Made by a program: the position numbers and the translations under genes. The notes under the pieces were generated by a model. That model was not told the DNA's origin, did not search any database, and worked only from the letters and a program-made list of their open reading frames with translations. From assembly GCF_006965485.1 (NCBI RefSeq), contig NZ_CP041360.1, positions 7,048,501-7,112,500 of the forward strand: DNA of 64,000 nt, written 5' to 3'. This document shows positions 33,250 through 41,664 of the stretch, piece by piece; positions within the stretch are counted from its first letter, which is position 1, and each line of letters begins with the position of its first letter. The DNA comes from Spirosoma sp. KCTC 42546 (lineage in GTDB: Bacteria > Bacteroidota > Bacteroidia > Cytophagales > Spirosomataceae).

Positions 33250-33659
33250 TTTTATTTATTTTAAAAAATTTTTTATTGATTATGAACGCAATACTCCCTT
33301 TTATATTGAAGTTGCCTTTTGCATATTACTAGCATTGAATGTCTATTCTTGGCTAATTATCTTTAAGACTGTTCAACTGAAAAAGGTAACCATTATACCC
33401 AAACATTATTACATGTTTTCTAAAAATAGGTTTTTAATATTTGTAACCCAATTACATTTATTAAAAATAATTACTATAGATATTTTTTGATAGATAATAA
33501 ATTAAAATATATTCGTGCTTATTATGTCCATTTCTTTACTTTAAGTATTATCATTTCTCATACAGTAATTAATCTTAACCCTTCTTGCTATTCACAGCTA
33601 TAAAAAATAACAAAAAAAAGTGTAAATACCTTTAGAGTATGTTTTGGAATTTTATTTGG
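33250..33659. other. AT-rich intergenic region without a gene
   Basis: About 400 bases with long A and T runs, probably containing the promoter of the kinase operon on the minus strand. A plus-strand frame stays open from 33224 to 33489 but has no start codon and no family resemblance. Confidence 0.5.
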
Positions 33660-34112
33660 TAAATCTGTTGCTGAACATAGAATGGAACCACTTCTTAACA
33701 TGGCCTCCGAACTTTCGATGGTTTTCTCCACATCCCGAAACATAAGTCGTCTAAAATTGAGCCATCCAGAGCTGCGTTCGATGGGTCAGCAATTCCTCTC
33801 AATCACGAAGCTCTGACTGCTTTTAGATTTTTGTGCATTTCAACTCGCCATCCCTACTGCTGTTCAATATGCTTAATGAAACTAACCTTATAGTCATGAT
33901 CCGCAGCAATAATTTCTAGCCGAGTTAACTTTCCTTCAGACGCCCAACCATCACTTGTCCGCTTAGTTATCCGACATATTGGCATCAGTAACGTTTAGTG
34001 TCTGAGGTAAGCCTAGGCGAACCACGGCGATATTGCGCTTGCGCCCATTGATTTTCTTGTTAGCATCCATGCCTGTTTCTTATGTAATGAACTGTATAAT
34101 CTTCACACTCTG
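33660..34112 (-). mobile_element. Degraded IS5-family transposase
   Basis: Several stops and frameshifts, but the fragments line up in order with an IS5-type DDE transposase: NQSVKIIQ (the DSQSVK block with the first catalytic Asp replaced by Asn), MDANKKINGRKRNIAVV (the Gly-Arg-Lys-Arg block), and near the left end ERSSGWLNFRRLMFRDVEKT (the C-terminal block). No terminal inverted repeats are evident. It lies against the right repeat and could have helped assemble the island. Confidence 0.7.
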
Positions 34113-34150
34113 ATTATAAATGGCTAGCGAACTTGGCATTGGCTCTCGCT

Positions 34151-34762
34151 GTTAGCGTGGACAACCGGGGCAGCGGTGGGTATGGACGTGACTTCGAGAA
34201 AATCGTTTGTGAGAAGCTAGGAAAATATGAGAGCCTCGATTTTGCGGAAGCAGCCGCTTACTTAGCCAAGCAACCCTGGGTGGATGCCAACCGAATGGCA
34301 ATCCGGGGGCATAGTTACGGCGGCTATATGAGTAGCTATACCATGCTCACCCATCCGGGTGTGTTCAAAGTGTCGATTGTAGGAGCCCCTGTTACCGATT
34401 GGCGACTTTACGACTCTATTTATACCGAACGCTATATGGGGTTGTTGCCCGAGAATGAAGAGAACTATAAAGCCAGTGCCGTATCACCTTTTGCTAAAAA
34501 TCTGGCGGGTAAAATGTTCATTGCCCACGCCACCATGGACGAGAATGTACACGTTCGGAATACGTTTCAGCTCATGAATGCGCTGGAAGACGCGGGTAAA
34601 GATGCTGACCTCCGGATTTATCCACCCGGTGCTCATGGCGTGGCCTACAGTGCAGGAACGCAGCTTCTATTGTATCAGCAATACACAAATTATTTAGAAA
34701 CCTATTTGAAAAGTAGTCCATTGAATTAATAACGAAAAGCCTGACCAGAATGTCAGGCTTTT
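34151..34762 (+). pseudogene. Direct repeat, right copy: truncated S9 peptidase 3' end
   Basis: Duplicate of 25849-26427 plus terminator. It encodes the last 190 residues of the peptidase, including the nucleophile (GHSYGGYMS), Asp (DENVH) and His (GAHGV) motifs, but not the propeller, the signal peptide or a convincing start codon. One of the two changes in the aligned part turns Tyr into Cys (at 34209). It joins directly to unrelated DNA at 34150 near the IS5 remnant. It is a remnant of integration, unlikely to give an active protein. Confidence 0.88.
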
Positions 34763-34772
34763 TCATACTTAA
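34736..34772 (+). terminator. Terminator at the right island junction
   Basis: The same stem-loop as at 26435, here with a right flank (TTTTTCATACTTAA) that is the exact complement of the left flank at the other copy (TTAAGTATGAAAAA). In neither place does the full palindrome exist; joined together, the outer halves give 21-bp arms. Confidence 0.8.
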
Positions 34773-35013
34773 GCATTTTTTCAGGTACAGAATCGTCTGC
34801 CAGTTCTTACCGGTAAAAAATATTTTCGGTAAAATTAACTAGGTAGTTGAGTGCTTTTCCAAGCGAGCCAGCTTAACTTATAATTTACTGAAAATCAATA
34901 TTTTAAGGATACATGTCGCTAACGTTCTCGTGCTCCAGAATTAAAACATCTGGTTATCGTAGAACTATTGCGTTAAACAAACCTAAAAGTGGCAGGTTTG
35001 TAATGGCAGTAAC

Positions 35014-35033
35014 TACCTACAAATACGTAGGTA
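35014..35033 (+). promoter_or_regulatory. Palindromic operator candidate
   Basis: TACCTAC and GTAGGTA are perfect inverted 7-mers, 6 bases apart, 27 bases before the ATG at 35060. The shape is like operators of BlaI/MecI-type repressors (TAC and GTA half-sites). No such repressor gene is in the window. Confidence 0.35.
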
Positions 35034-35059
35034 TATTATTCACTAAACGATCAATTGTT

Positions 35060-35380
35060 ATGAAAAAGTTAATCATCGCTGCGTCAGTTTGCAGCCTGCT
35101 TTCGATCGCTCAACTTGGATTTGCACAGGCCGTTCAGGAAGGAAAAGCAGCCAAAAAAGAAATGAAGGCAGAGAAAAAAGTGGCTAAAGCCATTGAGTAT
35201 AAACACGAAGCCTCTACACATAAAGGATTAGAAGTTAAAGGTATTTCTGACCCAAAAACGAGAATGGCAAAAGCCGATCGGAAAATGGAGAAAGCCGAAA
35301 AGAAAGAAATGAAGGGAGAAGCTAAAGAATTAAAAGCAGTTGCTAAAGCTAAAACCAAGAAGGCTGCTGGCGTTGATTAA
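35060..35380 (+). CDS. Small secreted Lys/Ala-rich protein
   Basis: 106 residues from MKKLIIAASVCS with a signal peptide (cut near LGFAQA). The mature part is highly charged, with repeated Lys-Ala/Lys-Glu helical stretches (EKAEKKEMKGEAKELKA) and no Cys. Such proteins are common in Bacteroidota periplasms and have no known role. The frame is open further upstream (to 34913), but that part contains the palindrome and no signal peptide, so 35060 is chosen. A strong hairpin follows. Confidence 0.65.
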   Translation: MKKLIIAASVCSLLSIAQLGFAQAVQEGKAAKKEMKAEKKVAKAIEYKHEASTHKGLEVKGISDPKTRMAKADRKMEKAEKKEMKGEAKELKAVAKAKTKKAAGVD

Positions 35381-35389
35381 TTATAAATG

Positions 35390-35447
35390 TAGAGGGATAA
35401 AAAACGTGGTCCGACTCGTAAGTCGGACCACGTTTTTTATCCCTCTA
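35390..35447. terminator. Bidirectional terminator between convergent genes
   Basis: 27-bp perfect arms (from TAGAGGGATAAAAAACGTGG) with a 4-base loop. It serves the secreted protein on the plus strand and ruvA on the minus strand. Confidence 0.85.
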
Positions 35448-35458
35448 CAACCCAATCA

Positions 35459-36049
35459 TTAGGTTCGCAATGCTCGCCGAATTACATCCTCGACGCTTAG
35501 CGATGGATCAGCTTTCAGGGCGTCATCCACGCTTTTCTCAGCGGTTGGTTTAGGGAAACCTAACGCAACCAGTGCAGCCAGTGACTCTTCGCGAACAGGA
35601 TCGACAGCCGACTGGCGGTAGGTAGGCCCATTGGGCACAATACCCGATTTTTTCATTTTATCGCGTAATTCGAGAATGATGCGTTGGGCTGTTTTGGCAC
35701 CAATGCCTTTAATAGCCTGCACCGCCCGAACATTTTCACCTAATATGGCAAGCCGTAAGTCGCCGGGTTGCATAGCCGAGAGCATTCCCAGAGCCGTGTT
35801 GGGCCCAACTCCCGAAACACCAATCAAGTCCAGGAACAACGACTTTTCATCGGCAATGGCAAAGCCGTACAGAGCCTGTAAGTCCTCGCGAAACAAGTGG
35901 TGAATAAACAACTTAACTCGGTCGCCACCGCCGGGTAAAACGGCATACGTTTGAAGGGAAATATGGATCATATAGCCTACCCCGTGTACGTCGATGATGG
36001 CATGTGTAGGGTCTTTATGGGCCAGCGTTCCGTCTAAATAAGCGATCAT
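35459..36049 (-). CDS. ruvA: Holliday junction branch migration protein RuvA
   Basis: 196 residues from MIAYLDGTLAHKDP, the usual RuvA start and length; the frame extends 21 codons further but without conservation. Domain I is an OB fold (VHGVGYMIHIS); domain II has two helix-hairpin-helix motifs (LIGVSGVGPNTALGML and IKGIGAKTAQRIILELRDK); the C-terminal domain III (EESLAALVALGFPKPTAEKSV) contacts RuvB. The tetramer binds Holliday junctions in recombination and repair. ruvB and ruvC are not adjacent. Confidence 0.95.
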   Translation of the reverse strand: MIAYLDGTLAHKDPTHAIIDVHGVGYMIHISLQTYAVLPGGGDRVKLFIHHLFREDLQALYGFAIADEKSLFLDLIGVSGVGPNTALGMLSAMQPGDLRLAILGENVRAVQAIKGIGAKTAQRIILELRDKMKKSGIVPNGPTYRQSAVDPVREESLAALVALGFPKPTAEKSVDDALKADPSLSVEDVIRRALRT

Positions 36050-36163
36050 TCGTAGTTTGGAAAGGCTTGTTTTTAAGCGTGTTATGTACAGATAAAGATA
36101 CGAAAAACCCACGACTTTTTTGACAAAATCGTGGGTGTATATTGGCTATCCCAGGCTTCAGAT

Positions 36164-37720
36164 TTAGCCAACAATCAGCTTCTGGCCGGGCCGGAGCGCG
36201 TTACTCTTTATATGGTTCATTTTCTTGAGCTGATCGATAGTCAGATCATAGCGCTGAACGATGTTCCAGAGCGTGTCGCCACTCTGTACCCGATGGTAAC
36301 GGGGTTTGTAGTGCTTCGCTTTAGCAATAACGTCTGCTTTCTTACGTCCTTTGGCCGTTCCCTGATCGGCCAGGCGTTCAGCTCGGGTTTCAGCAACTTC
36401 TTTCAATATAGTTAACTTCTGGCCTCGCTGGATTTTGGTTGACCGCAGGTGGTTCCAGCGTTTCAGGTCATAAAGTTCAACATGATACCGGTCGGCAATT
36501 TCACCCAGATTATCGCCTTTTTTCACTACATACGTTTGTTTACGGGGTTTCCGCATAACAACCGTTTCAATATCATCTTCGGATTCATCAGCCGATTCGG
36601 CAACGGCAAGTTGAGCAGCCGGAGAAGGGGGAGCTTCTAGGCTTATATTGGCCAACGGGTTCTGACTTAGTGCTCCCCATGTCCCCATTGAGTCAGATCC
36701 ATACCGAATATCCTCAGCACTGGCCAGCAACATATGCTCCATCCGGCCCGGTATCCGACTAGCCGAATCCAGAATAGCCTGGCGACGAGAAGCGAAATAG
36801 GCATATTGCTCGCGCGGCACACGTAGCGGATAGCGGTTAGTACCTTCCGGCAGCATAGTCGTCGTGATAGCTGGATTCATTTTCTGCAAATCGGCCAGTG
36901 CCATTGTACTATGCCTGGCAAAGGTTTCGAGGTTAAAATAACCGCTTACCTGAATTGTGTCATGCGGAATTGGATACTCATAATTTTCGGCCACGATACC
37001 ATGATCATTGGCATGATTCATCAAATAGGTGAACGCTACAAATTGAGGTACATACCCTCTGGTTTCTTTGGGCAGTGCATCATAAATCGTATAAAACGTA
37101 TCGCCCCCCGACCGACGCATAGCCCGCTTTACTGCACCTGGTCCACAGTTGTAGGCTGCCATCGCCATTTCCCAATCACCGAAGATGTTATACAAATCCC
37201 GGAGGTATTTGCAGGCGGCTTCAGTAGCCTTTACGGGGTCCATCCGCTCATCAACATAGTCATCCTGCGATAAACGTAAATCACGACCTGTTCCAGGCAT
37301 TATCTGCCACAATCCACCCGCACCAGCACGCGAAATAGCCCGTGGATTTAAAGCCGATTCAACAATAGAAAGGTATTTCAGTTCATCAGGCAGGCCATAC
37401 TGCTTTAACATCCGCTCGTACAATGGGAAGAAAAGCGGTATCCGCTCCAGCATTGTACGGGTATAGCTTGCCCGGCGGAAGGTGAAGTAATCGACATAAG
37501 CCTGAACAGCCTTATGATAATTGAGGGGAATGTCTTTCTGCAACTTCGCCAGCCGCTCACGAAGCAGGCTGTCAGGCACAGTGGGCACAACCGCTATCGT
37601 ATCTTTCTTTACGATTGTACTATCTAATTGAATCGTAGTCTCGGCGTGAGTCACTGTTGCCAGTCCCACTACCGCACTCAACAGCCCCAATCTCAGCAGG
37701 CTACGGTTCAGGTAGTTCAT
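36164..37720 (-). CDS. LysM-containing lytic transglycosylase (MltD-like)
   Basis: 518 residues with signal peptide. The catalytic SLT domain has the Glu in YLSIVESALNPRAISRAGA, followed by GGLWQIMPGTGRDL and MAAYNCGPGAVKRA, the GLWQ and AYN motifs of goose-type/Slt family 23 enzymes. The C-terminal half has two LysM repeats (YVVKKGDNLGEIADRYHV, VQSGDTLWNIVQRYDLT) that bind peptidoglycan. It cleaves glycan strands with formation of anhydromuramic acid and helps in wall turnover. No operon partner; the upstream palindrome at 37744 separates it from gatA. Confidence 0.92.
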   Translation of the reverse strand: MNYLNRSLLRLGLLSAVVGLATVTHAETTIQLDSTIVKKDTIAVVPTVPDSLLRERLAKLQKDIPLNYHKAVQAYVDYFTFRRASYTRTMLERIPLFFPLYERMLKQYGLPDELKYLSIVESALNPRAISRAGAGGLWQIMPGTGRDLRLSQDDYVDERMDPVKATEAACKYLRDLYNIFGDWEMAMAAYNCGPGAVKRAMRRSGGDTFYTIYDALPKETRGYVPQFVAFTYLMNHANDHGIVAENYEYPIPHDTIQVSGYFNLETFARHSTMALADLQKMNPAITTTMLPEGTNRYPLRVPREQYAYFASRRQAILDSASRIPGRMEHMLLASAEDIRYGSDSMGTWGALSQNPLANISLEAPPSPAAQLAVAESADESEDDIETVVMRKPRKQTYVVKKGDNLGEIADRYHVELYDLKRWNHLRSTKIQRGQKLTILKEVAETRAERLADQGTAKGRKKADVIAKAKHYKPRYHRVQSGDTLWNIVQRYDLTIDQLKKMNHIKSNALRPGQKLIVG

Positions 37721-37743
37721 ATAGGTTTCGTTACGTATTTACT

Positions 37744-37840
37744 GGATAATGGTCAATGTATAATGGGTAATGTATAATGATTTAGATTTTAACTTCTACT
37801 GAACAGCATTCTACGTTATTCATTCTACATTATTCATTAA
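37744..37840. repeat. Intergenic palindrome of the ATTATTCATT family overlapping the gatA end
   Basis: GGTCAATGTATAATGGGTAA and related words face ATTCTACATTATTCATT. The right end supplies the last codons of gatA (Met-Asn-Asn-Val-Glu and the stop), so the repeat seems to have been inserted at the 3' end of the gene. Confidence 0.55.
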
Positions 37841-39292
37841 CAAACTTTTTGCCAATGCCACTAATGATCCCTCGGCATATGGAGGAGCCATTAGTTGTAT
37901 ACCGATTGGCAGTCCATCAGGATCAGTGCCATTAGGTATTGATATTGCCGGGTACCCTACCACATTGGCCTGTACCGTGAAAATATCGGCGAGGTACATT
38001 TGTAAAGGGTCGTCCCCGGAATGCCGGCCAGTTTTTTCGCCCAACTTAAACGCTGGTGTAGGGGTTGTGGGCGAAAGCAAAAAATCATAATTCTCAAACA
38101 GACGCTCGGTTTCCTGTCGGATCAATCGCCGAACCTGTTGCGCTTTGGTATAGTAGGCATCGTAATAGCTGGCACTCAGCGCAAACGTGCCGAGTAAAAT
38201 CCGCCGACGCACTTCGGCACCAAACCCTTCTGTACGGCTTTTTTTGTACAACGTCAAAAGGTCCGGCGTGGATACGTCCATTGCCGATTTATTAGTTGTT
38301 GCACTTCTATATCCATAACGCACACCATCGAAACGCGAGAGATTTGAGGAGGCTTCGGCAGTGGTCAGAATGTAATAGGTTGGTAACAGATACGTTAAAA
38401 GAGAAATATCAACAGGTTCTACCGTGTGCCCTGCGGCCTTCAATTCGTTGATTTTACGTTGGGTAGCCTCCCGAACGCTCTCATCGACCCCCGCACTCTC
38501 GACACCATCACGCAGATAGGCAATGCGTAAAGGCCGGTCAGGAAGGGTTGCCTGGGTGTAAGCTGAAACGGGCTGACTTGAAACTGTACTATCAAATTCA
38601 TCAGGGCCTGCCATTATTTCCAGCAAAAGAGCGGCATCCTCAGCGTTATTGGCAATAGGTCCAATGCAGTCGAAGGAAGATGCATAGGCAATTAATCCCC
38701 AGCGGCTAATGCGGCCGTATGTGGGTTTCAGACCAACTACGCCACAAAAGGCAGCCGGTTGCCGAACGGAACCACCCGTATCAGAACCAATACTGGCTAA
38801 ACAAAGGCCAGCCTGAACCGCTACCGCCGAGCCACCACTTGAACCACCCGGTACCCGACTGGTATCGGCCGCATTCCGAACAGGACCAAAGGCTGAATTC
38901 TCATTCGATGATCCCATGGCAAATTCGTCGCAGTTTTGACGGCCAATGATGATAACGTCTTCATCCAGCAACCGTTGGATAGCTGTAGCCGTAAATTGAG
39001 CTGTAAAGTTTTCTAGAATTCGGCTTCCGGCCCGAACGCCGTGCCCGGTATAATTGAGCACATCTTTAATACCGATAACCATGCCGGCCAGACGGCCTGC
39101 CTTACCAGAGGCCAATTTTTGGTCAACTATATCGGCTTGTTGCCGGGCTTCATCGGCGTAAACTTCGGTAAATACATTGAGGTATTGGTGTTGATCAATA
39201 CGAACGAGGTATTGGTCTACCAATTGTCGGCAGGTAGTGGAGCCACGTTTAAGATCGGCCTGAACAGAGGAAAAGCTACGGTAGAGAGTCAC
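37820..39292 (-). CDS. gatA: Asp-tRNA(Asn)/Glu-tRNA(Gln) amidotransferase subunit A
   Basis: About 490 residues. The amidase signature is complete: catalytic Lys in GIKDV, the Ser pair in RVPGGSSGGSAVAV and GSDTGGSVRQPAAFCG. It makes Gln-tRNA and Asn-tRNA by transamidation together with GatB and GatC, which are not in the window. The frame extends to 39382, but that part is a long hairpin, so the GTG at 39292 just before LYRSFSSVQADLK is the likely start. The last residues (Met-Asn-Asn-Val-Glu) come from an intergenic repeat. Confidence 0.93.
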   Translation of the reverse strand: MTLYRSFSSVQADLKRGSTTCRQLVDQYLVRIDQHQYLNVFTEVYADEARQQADIVDQKLASGKAGRLAGMVIGIKDVLNYTGHGVRAGSRILENFTAQFTATAIQRLLDEDVIIIGRQNCDEFAMGSSNENSAFGPVRNAADTSRVPGGSSGGSAVAVQAGLCLASIGSDTGGSVRQPAAFCGVVGLKPTYGRISRWGLIAYASSFDCIGPIANNAEDAALLLEIMAGPDEFDSTVSSQPVSAYTQATLPDRPLRIAYLRDGVESAGVDESVREATQRKINELKAAGHTVEPVDISLLTYLLPTYYILTTAEASSNLSRFDGVRYGYRSATTNKSAMDVSTPDLLTLYKKSRTEGFGAEVRRRILLGTFALSASYYDAYYTKAQQVRRLIRQETERLFENYDFLLSPTTPTPAFKLGEKTGRHSGDDPLQMYLADIFTVQANVVGYPAISIPNGTDPDGLPIGIQLMAPPYAEGSLVALAKSLLMNNVE

Positions 39293-39313
39293 AAAGAACA
39301 GATTATGGTTTAC

Positions 39314-39380
39314 GGTATTCGGTTTACGGTGGGCTGGCGCATGAATAGCTGACGCGCCAGCCCACCGTAAACCGAATACC
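39314..39380. terminator. Hairpin between tatA and gatA
   Basis: 27-bp perfect arms (GGTATTCGGTTTACGGTGGG and its mirror) with a 13-base loop. It lies upstream of gatA and downstream of tatA, both on the minus strand, so it ends the tatA transcript or is a mobile palindrome. It rules out the early gatA start. Confidence 0.65.
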
Positions 39381-39402
39381 ATAAACTATCAACTAATAAA
39401 AA

Positions 39403-39445
39403 CAGACAATCAGACGGTTCCCGATTGGCACCGCCTGATTGTCTG
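39403..39445 (-). terminator. Hairpin after tatA
   Basis: CAGACAATCAGACGGT pairs with ACCGCCTGATTGTCTG (one mismatch), just downstream of tatA on the minus strand. Confidence 0.65.
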
Positions 39446-39467
39446 CTGCTATACAACATAGCTTACC

Positions 39468-39668
39468 TTATTTCTCCGACTCTTTCAGACCTTCTTCGAT
39501 ATTCTCGCGAACGTCTTTGGTAGCGTCTTTGAATTCTTTGATGCCTTTACCGAGACCCCGTGCGAGTTCGGGAATTTTTTTAGCGCCGAACAACAGGAGC
39601 AACGCCAGGAAGATAAATATCATTTCCTGACCGCCCAAACCCATAATTGCGAAAATGCTTGAAATCAT
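39468..39668 (-). CDS. tatA: Twin-arginine translocase subunit TatA/E
   Basis: 66 residues: short N-terminus, one membrane helix (GLGGQEMIFIFLALLLLFG), the TatA hinge FGAKKIPELARGLGKGIKEF and an acidic amphipathic helix with an unstructured end. TatA rings form the protein-conducting part of the Tat system for folded proteins. TatC is not nearby; it is transcribed alone toward gatA. Confidence 0.93.
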   Translation of the reverse strand: MISSIFAIMGLGGQEMIFIFLALLLLFGAKKIPELARGLGKGIKEFKDATKDVRENIEEGLKESEK

Positions 39669-39832
39669 GATTCCTGGAATTTGAATGTATGCAAAATTAA
39701 CAAAACTCTCTCGTACAATCTATTAAAACGTAGTGAAACTTACGCACTACTAGTGAATATAGTTTTCCATATAAGGGATTTAGTTTATCGTTCTAACTAT
39801 AAACTAAGCACCCTGCACCGAAAACGTTAACA

Positions 39833-40294
39833 TCACCCTATTTTAATAGTCTCAACCGGGCGGGATGATTCCTGCCGTGGATTGGTCGCCGTATATTCCC
39901 ACTCCCGAAATTTCTCAATGTCATCCTTAATACCGTTGAATAGCCAGAACATGAGTGCTATATCATCCGTTAGACCCACAATCGGCAGAAAATCGGGTAA
40001 AATGTCGATAGGTGATACAAAATAAATCAGCACAGCAATTACCCGGAGCAATGTTTTCCAGGGCAACTGGCGATACTCACCCGATGCATAGGCCTTCAAC
40101 AAGCGAGTAACTACACCCAACTGTTCACGGAAAGCGGCAAAGTTTGCCCCCGACAGGCCACCGCTTTTATCAATGGCTTCCCGGATCAATTCATACAAAC
40201 TTCGCGAGTTACGAGCGTAGCGCGCGGCACCATCAGTGGCCCGCTTAAAAAAAATGGAGGATAGAATCCTGGATATAAGATTACTGTTTTTCAT
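39833..40294 (-). CDS. DUF1232 (YkvA-like) membrane protein
   Basis: About 153 residues from MKNSNL; an ATG five codons earlier is possible. The conserved block is LLRVIAVLIYFVSPIDILPD followed by FLPIVGLTDDIALMFW, the DUF1232 signature in which a short membrane helix ends in Ser-Pro-Ile-Asp and an acidic loop. The function of the family is unknown. It stands alone between tatA and the divergent mdh. Confidence 0.85.
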   Translation of the reverse strand: MKNSNLISRILSSIFFKRATDGAARYARNSRSLYELIREAIDKSGGLSGANFAAFREQLGVVTRLLKAYASGEYRQLPWKTLLRVIAVLIYFVSPIDILPDFLPIVGLTDDIALMFWLFNGIKDDIEKFREWEYTATNPRQESSRPVETIKIG

Positions 40295-40437
40295 TGATTT
40301 TTTTGTCAATCCGGAGCGGCCAGATTAACAAAGCAAGGGATGGTACGTATCTAATAACTTTCGTTCGTACTATAAACGCAGGAACTGAACCAGAAGTTTT
40401 ATTCTGACTGCTATTGGTTTGTCTTGAACCAGAGACG

Positions 40438-40445
40438 TACTTTTG
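40438..40445 (+). promoter_or_regulatory. Probable -7 box (TACTTTTG) for mdh
   Basis: TACTTTTG matches TAnnTTTG, 36 bases before the mdh ATG; a TTTG word at 40418 could be the -33 element. Confidence 0.6.
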
Positions 40446-40480
40446 CGGTCGCTTGTTAACCCTTTAATTCCGAATACCGT

Positions 40481-41422
40481 ATGAAAGTTACTGTAGTAGG
40501 TGCTGGGGCCGTTGGGGCCACCTGCGCCGACAACATTGTTCGCCGGGAACTTGCCCATGAAGTTGTTCTCCTGGATATCAAAGAAGGTATCAGCGAAGGC
40601 AAATCCCTTGATATGCTCCAGGCGTCGACCTTGCTCGACTGTGACATTAAGCTGATAGGTTCTACCAATGATTATGAAAAAACAGCTGGTTCAGATGTGG
40701 TTGTCATCACCTCAGGTTTGCCCCGCAAGCCGGGTATGACCCGTGAAGACCTTATTGGAATCAACGCGGGTATCGTAAAAGGTGTGACCGAAAATATTCT
40801 GAAACACTCGCCCGACGCGATTTTCATTATTATCTCGAACCCAATGGATACCATGACCTACCTCGCGTTGAAGTCATCGGGTCTGCCAAAAAATCGGGTT
40901 ATTGGTTTAGGAGGTGCCCTGGATTCAGCTCGTTTCAAAACCTATTTATCGTTAGCCCTGAACTGCTCGCCTAACGATTTGCAGGCTTCGGTTATTGGTG
41001 GTCATGGCGACACGACCATGATCCCATTGACGCGCTTAGCTACCAAAGCTGGCGTTCCTGTAAGCAACTTCCTGGATGAAGACACCCTGAAAAAAGTAGC
41101 TGCCGACACCATGGTAGGTGGTGCTACGTTGACGGGTCTAATTGGTACATCGGCCTGGTATGCACCAGGTGCAGCGGGTGCTTACATGGTCGAGAGCATT
41201 CTACGTGACCAGAAGCGCATAATCCCCTCCTGCGTACTGCTGGAAGGCGAGTATGGTCAGTCGGATATTTGCCTGGGCGTACCCGTTGTTCTGGGTAAAA
41301 ATGGTTGGGAAGAAATCATCGATTACAAACTCACCGACGAAGAGCAGGCTGCTTTCAACAAATCGGCTGATGCTGTTCGGAATATGAACGGTGTGCTCAG
41401 TACGCTCAATATTGGCGTTTAG
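40481..41422 (+). CDS. mdh: Malate dehydrogenase
   Basis: 313 residues, as in LDH-like bacterial malate dehydrogenases. NAD-binding GAGAVGATCADNI at the start with Asp at the end of strand 2 (LLDIKEG); substrate-binding Arg in GLPRKPGMTREDL, Asn and Arg in ISNPMDTMTYLA; catalytic His in VIGGHGDTTMIPL. It interconverts malate and oxaloacetate with NAD in the TCA cycle. Transcribed alone from the promoter at 40438 and ended by the hairpin at 41441. Confidence 0.96.
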   Translation: MKVTVVGAGAVGATCADNIVRRELAHEVVLLDIKEGISEGKSLDMLQASTLLDCDIKLIGSTNDYEKTAGSDVVVITSGLPRKPGMTREDLIGINAGIVKGVTENILKHSPDAIFIIISNPMDTMTYLALKSSGLPKNRVIGLGGALDSARFKTYLSLALNCSPNDLQASVIGGHGDTTMIPLTRLATKAGVPVSNFLDEDTLKKVAADTMVGGATLTGLIGTSAWYAPGAAGAYMVESILRDQKRIIPSCVLLEGEYGQSDICLGVPVVLGKNGWEEIIDYKLTDEEQAAFNKSADAVRNMNGVLSTLNIGV

Positions 41423-41440
41423 TCTTGTGAGATAATTTTC

Positions 41441-41473
41441 AAGCCTGCTCATTCTTGGATGAGCAGGCTTTTT
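41441..41473 (+). terminator. Terminator of mdh
   Basis: AAGCCTGCTCAT pairs with ATGAGCAGGCTT, loop TCTTGG, followed by TTTTG. Confidence 0.85.
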
Positions 41474-41501
41474 GTTTGCCCTATATTTAACACTTCTAGC
41501 T

Positions 41502-41586
41502 GTGGTGTCGGTTTCTTAAAACCTTCTGTTCACACCAATAGGTTTTGAGAAACCTCGCCGTGTCAGATGCTAACATCTGACACCAC
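41502..41586. repeat. Nested palindrome in the mdh-antiporter gap
   Basis: Outer and inner inverted words: GTCGGTTTCTTAAAACCT faces AGGTTTTGAGAAACC, and GGTGTCAGATG faces CATCTGACACC. It looks like a mobile intergenic palindrome; no coding capacity. Confidence 0.5.
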
Positions 41587-41664
41587 TCATGAAACAGTTT
41601 TCATAAAAAGCCTTCTACGCGATTAGAACCAGGTCCGAAAACTAATTCTTTAATCAGGTTATGA

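Noticed and set aside
33224..33489. Plus-strand open frame of about 88 codons right of the kinase gene
   Set aside because: No ATG, GTG or TTG at its beginning, overlaps the kinase start, and AT-rich DNA easily gives such frames.
34133..34729. Stand-alone hydrolase gene
   Set aside because: It is a truncated duplicate of the peptidase 3' end; its only start would be a TTG in unrelated DNA, and the propeller is missing.
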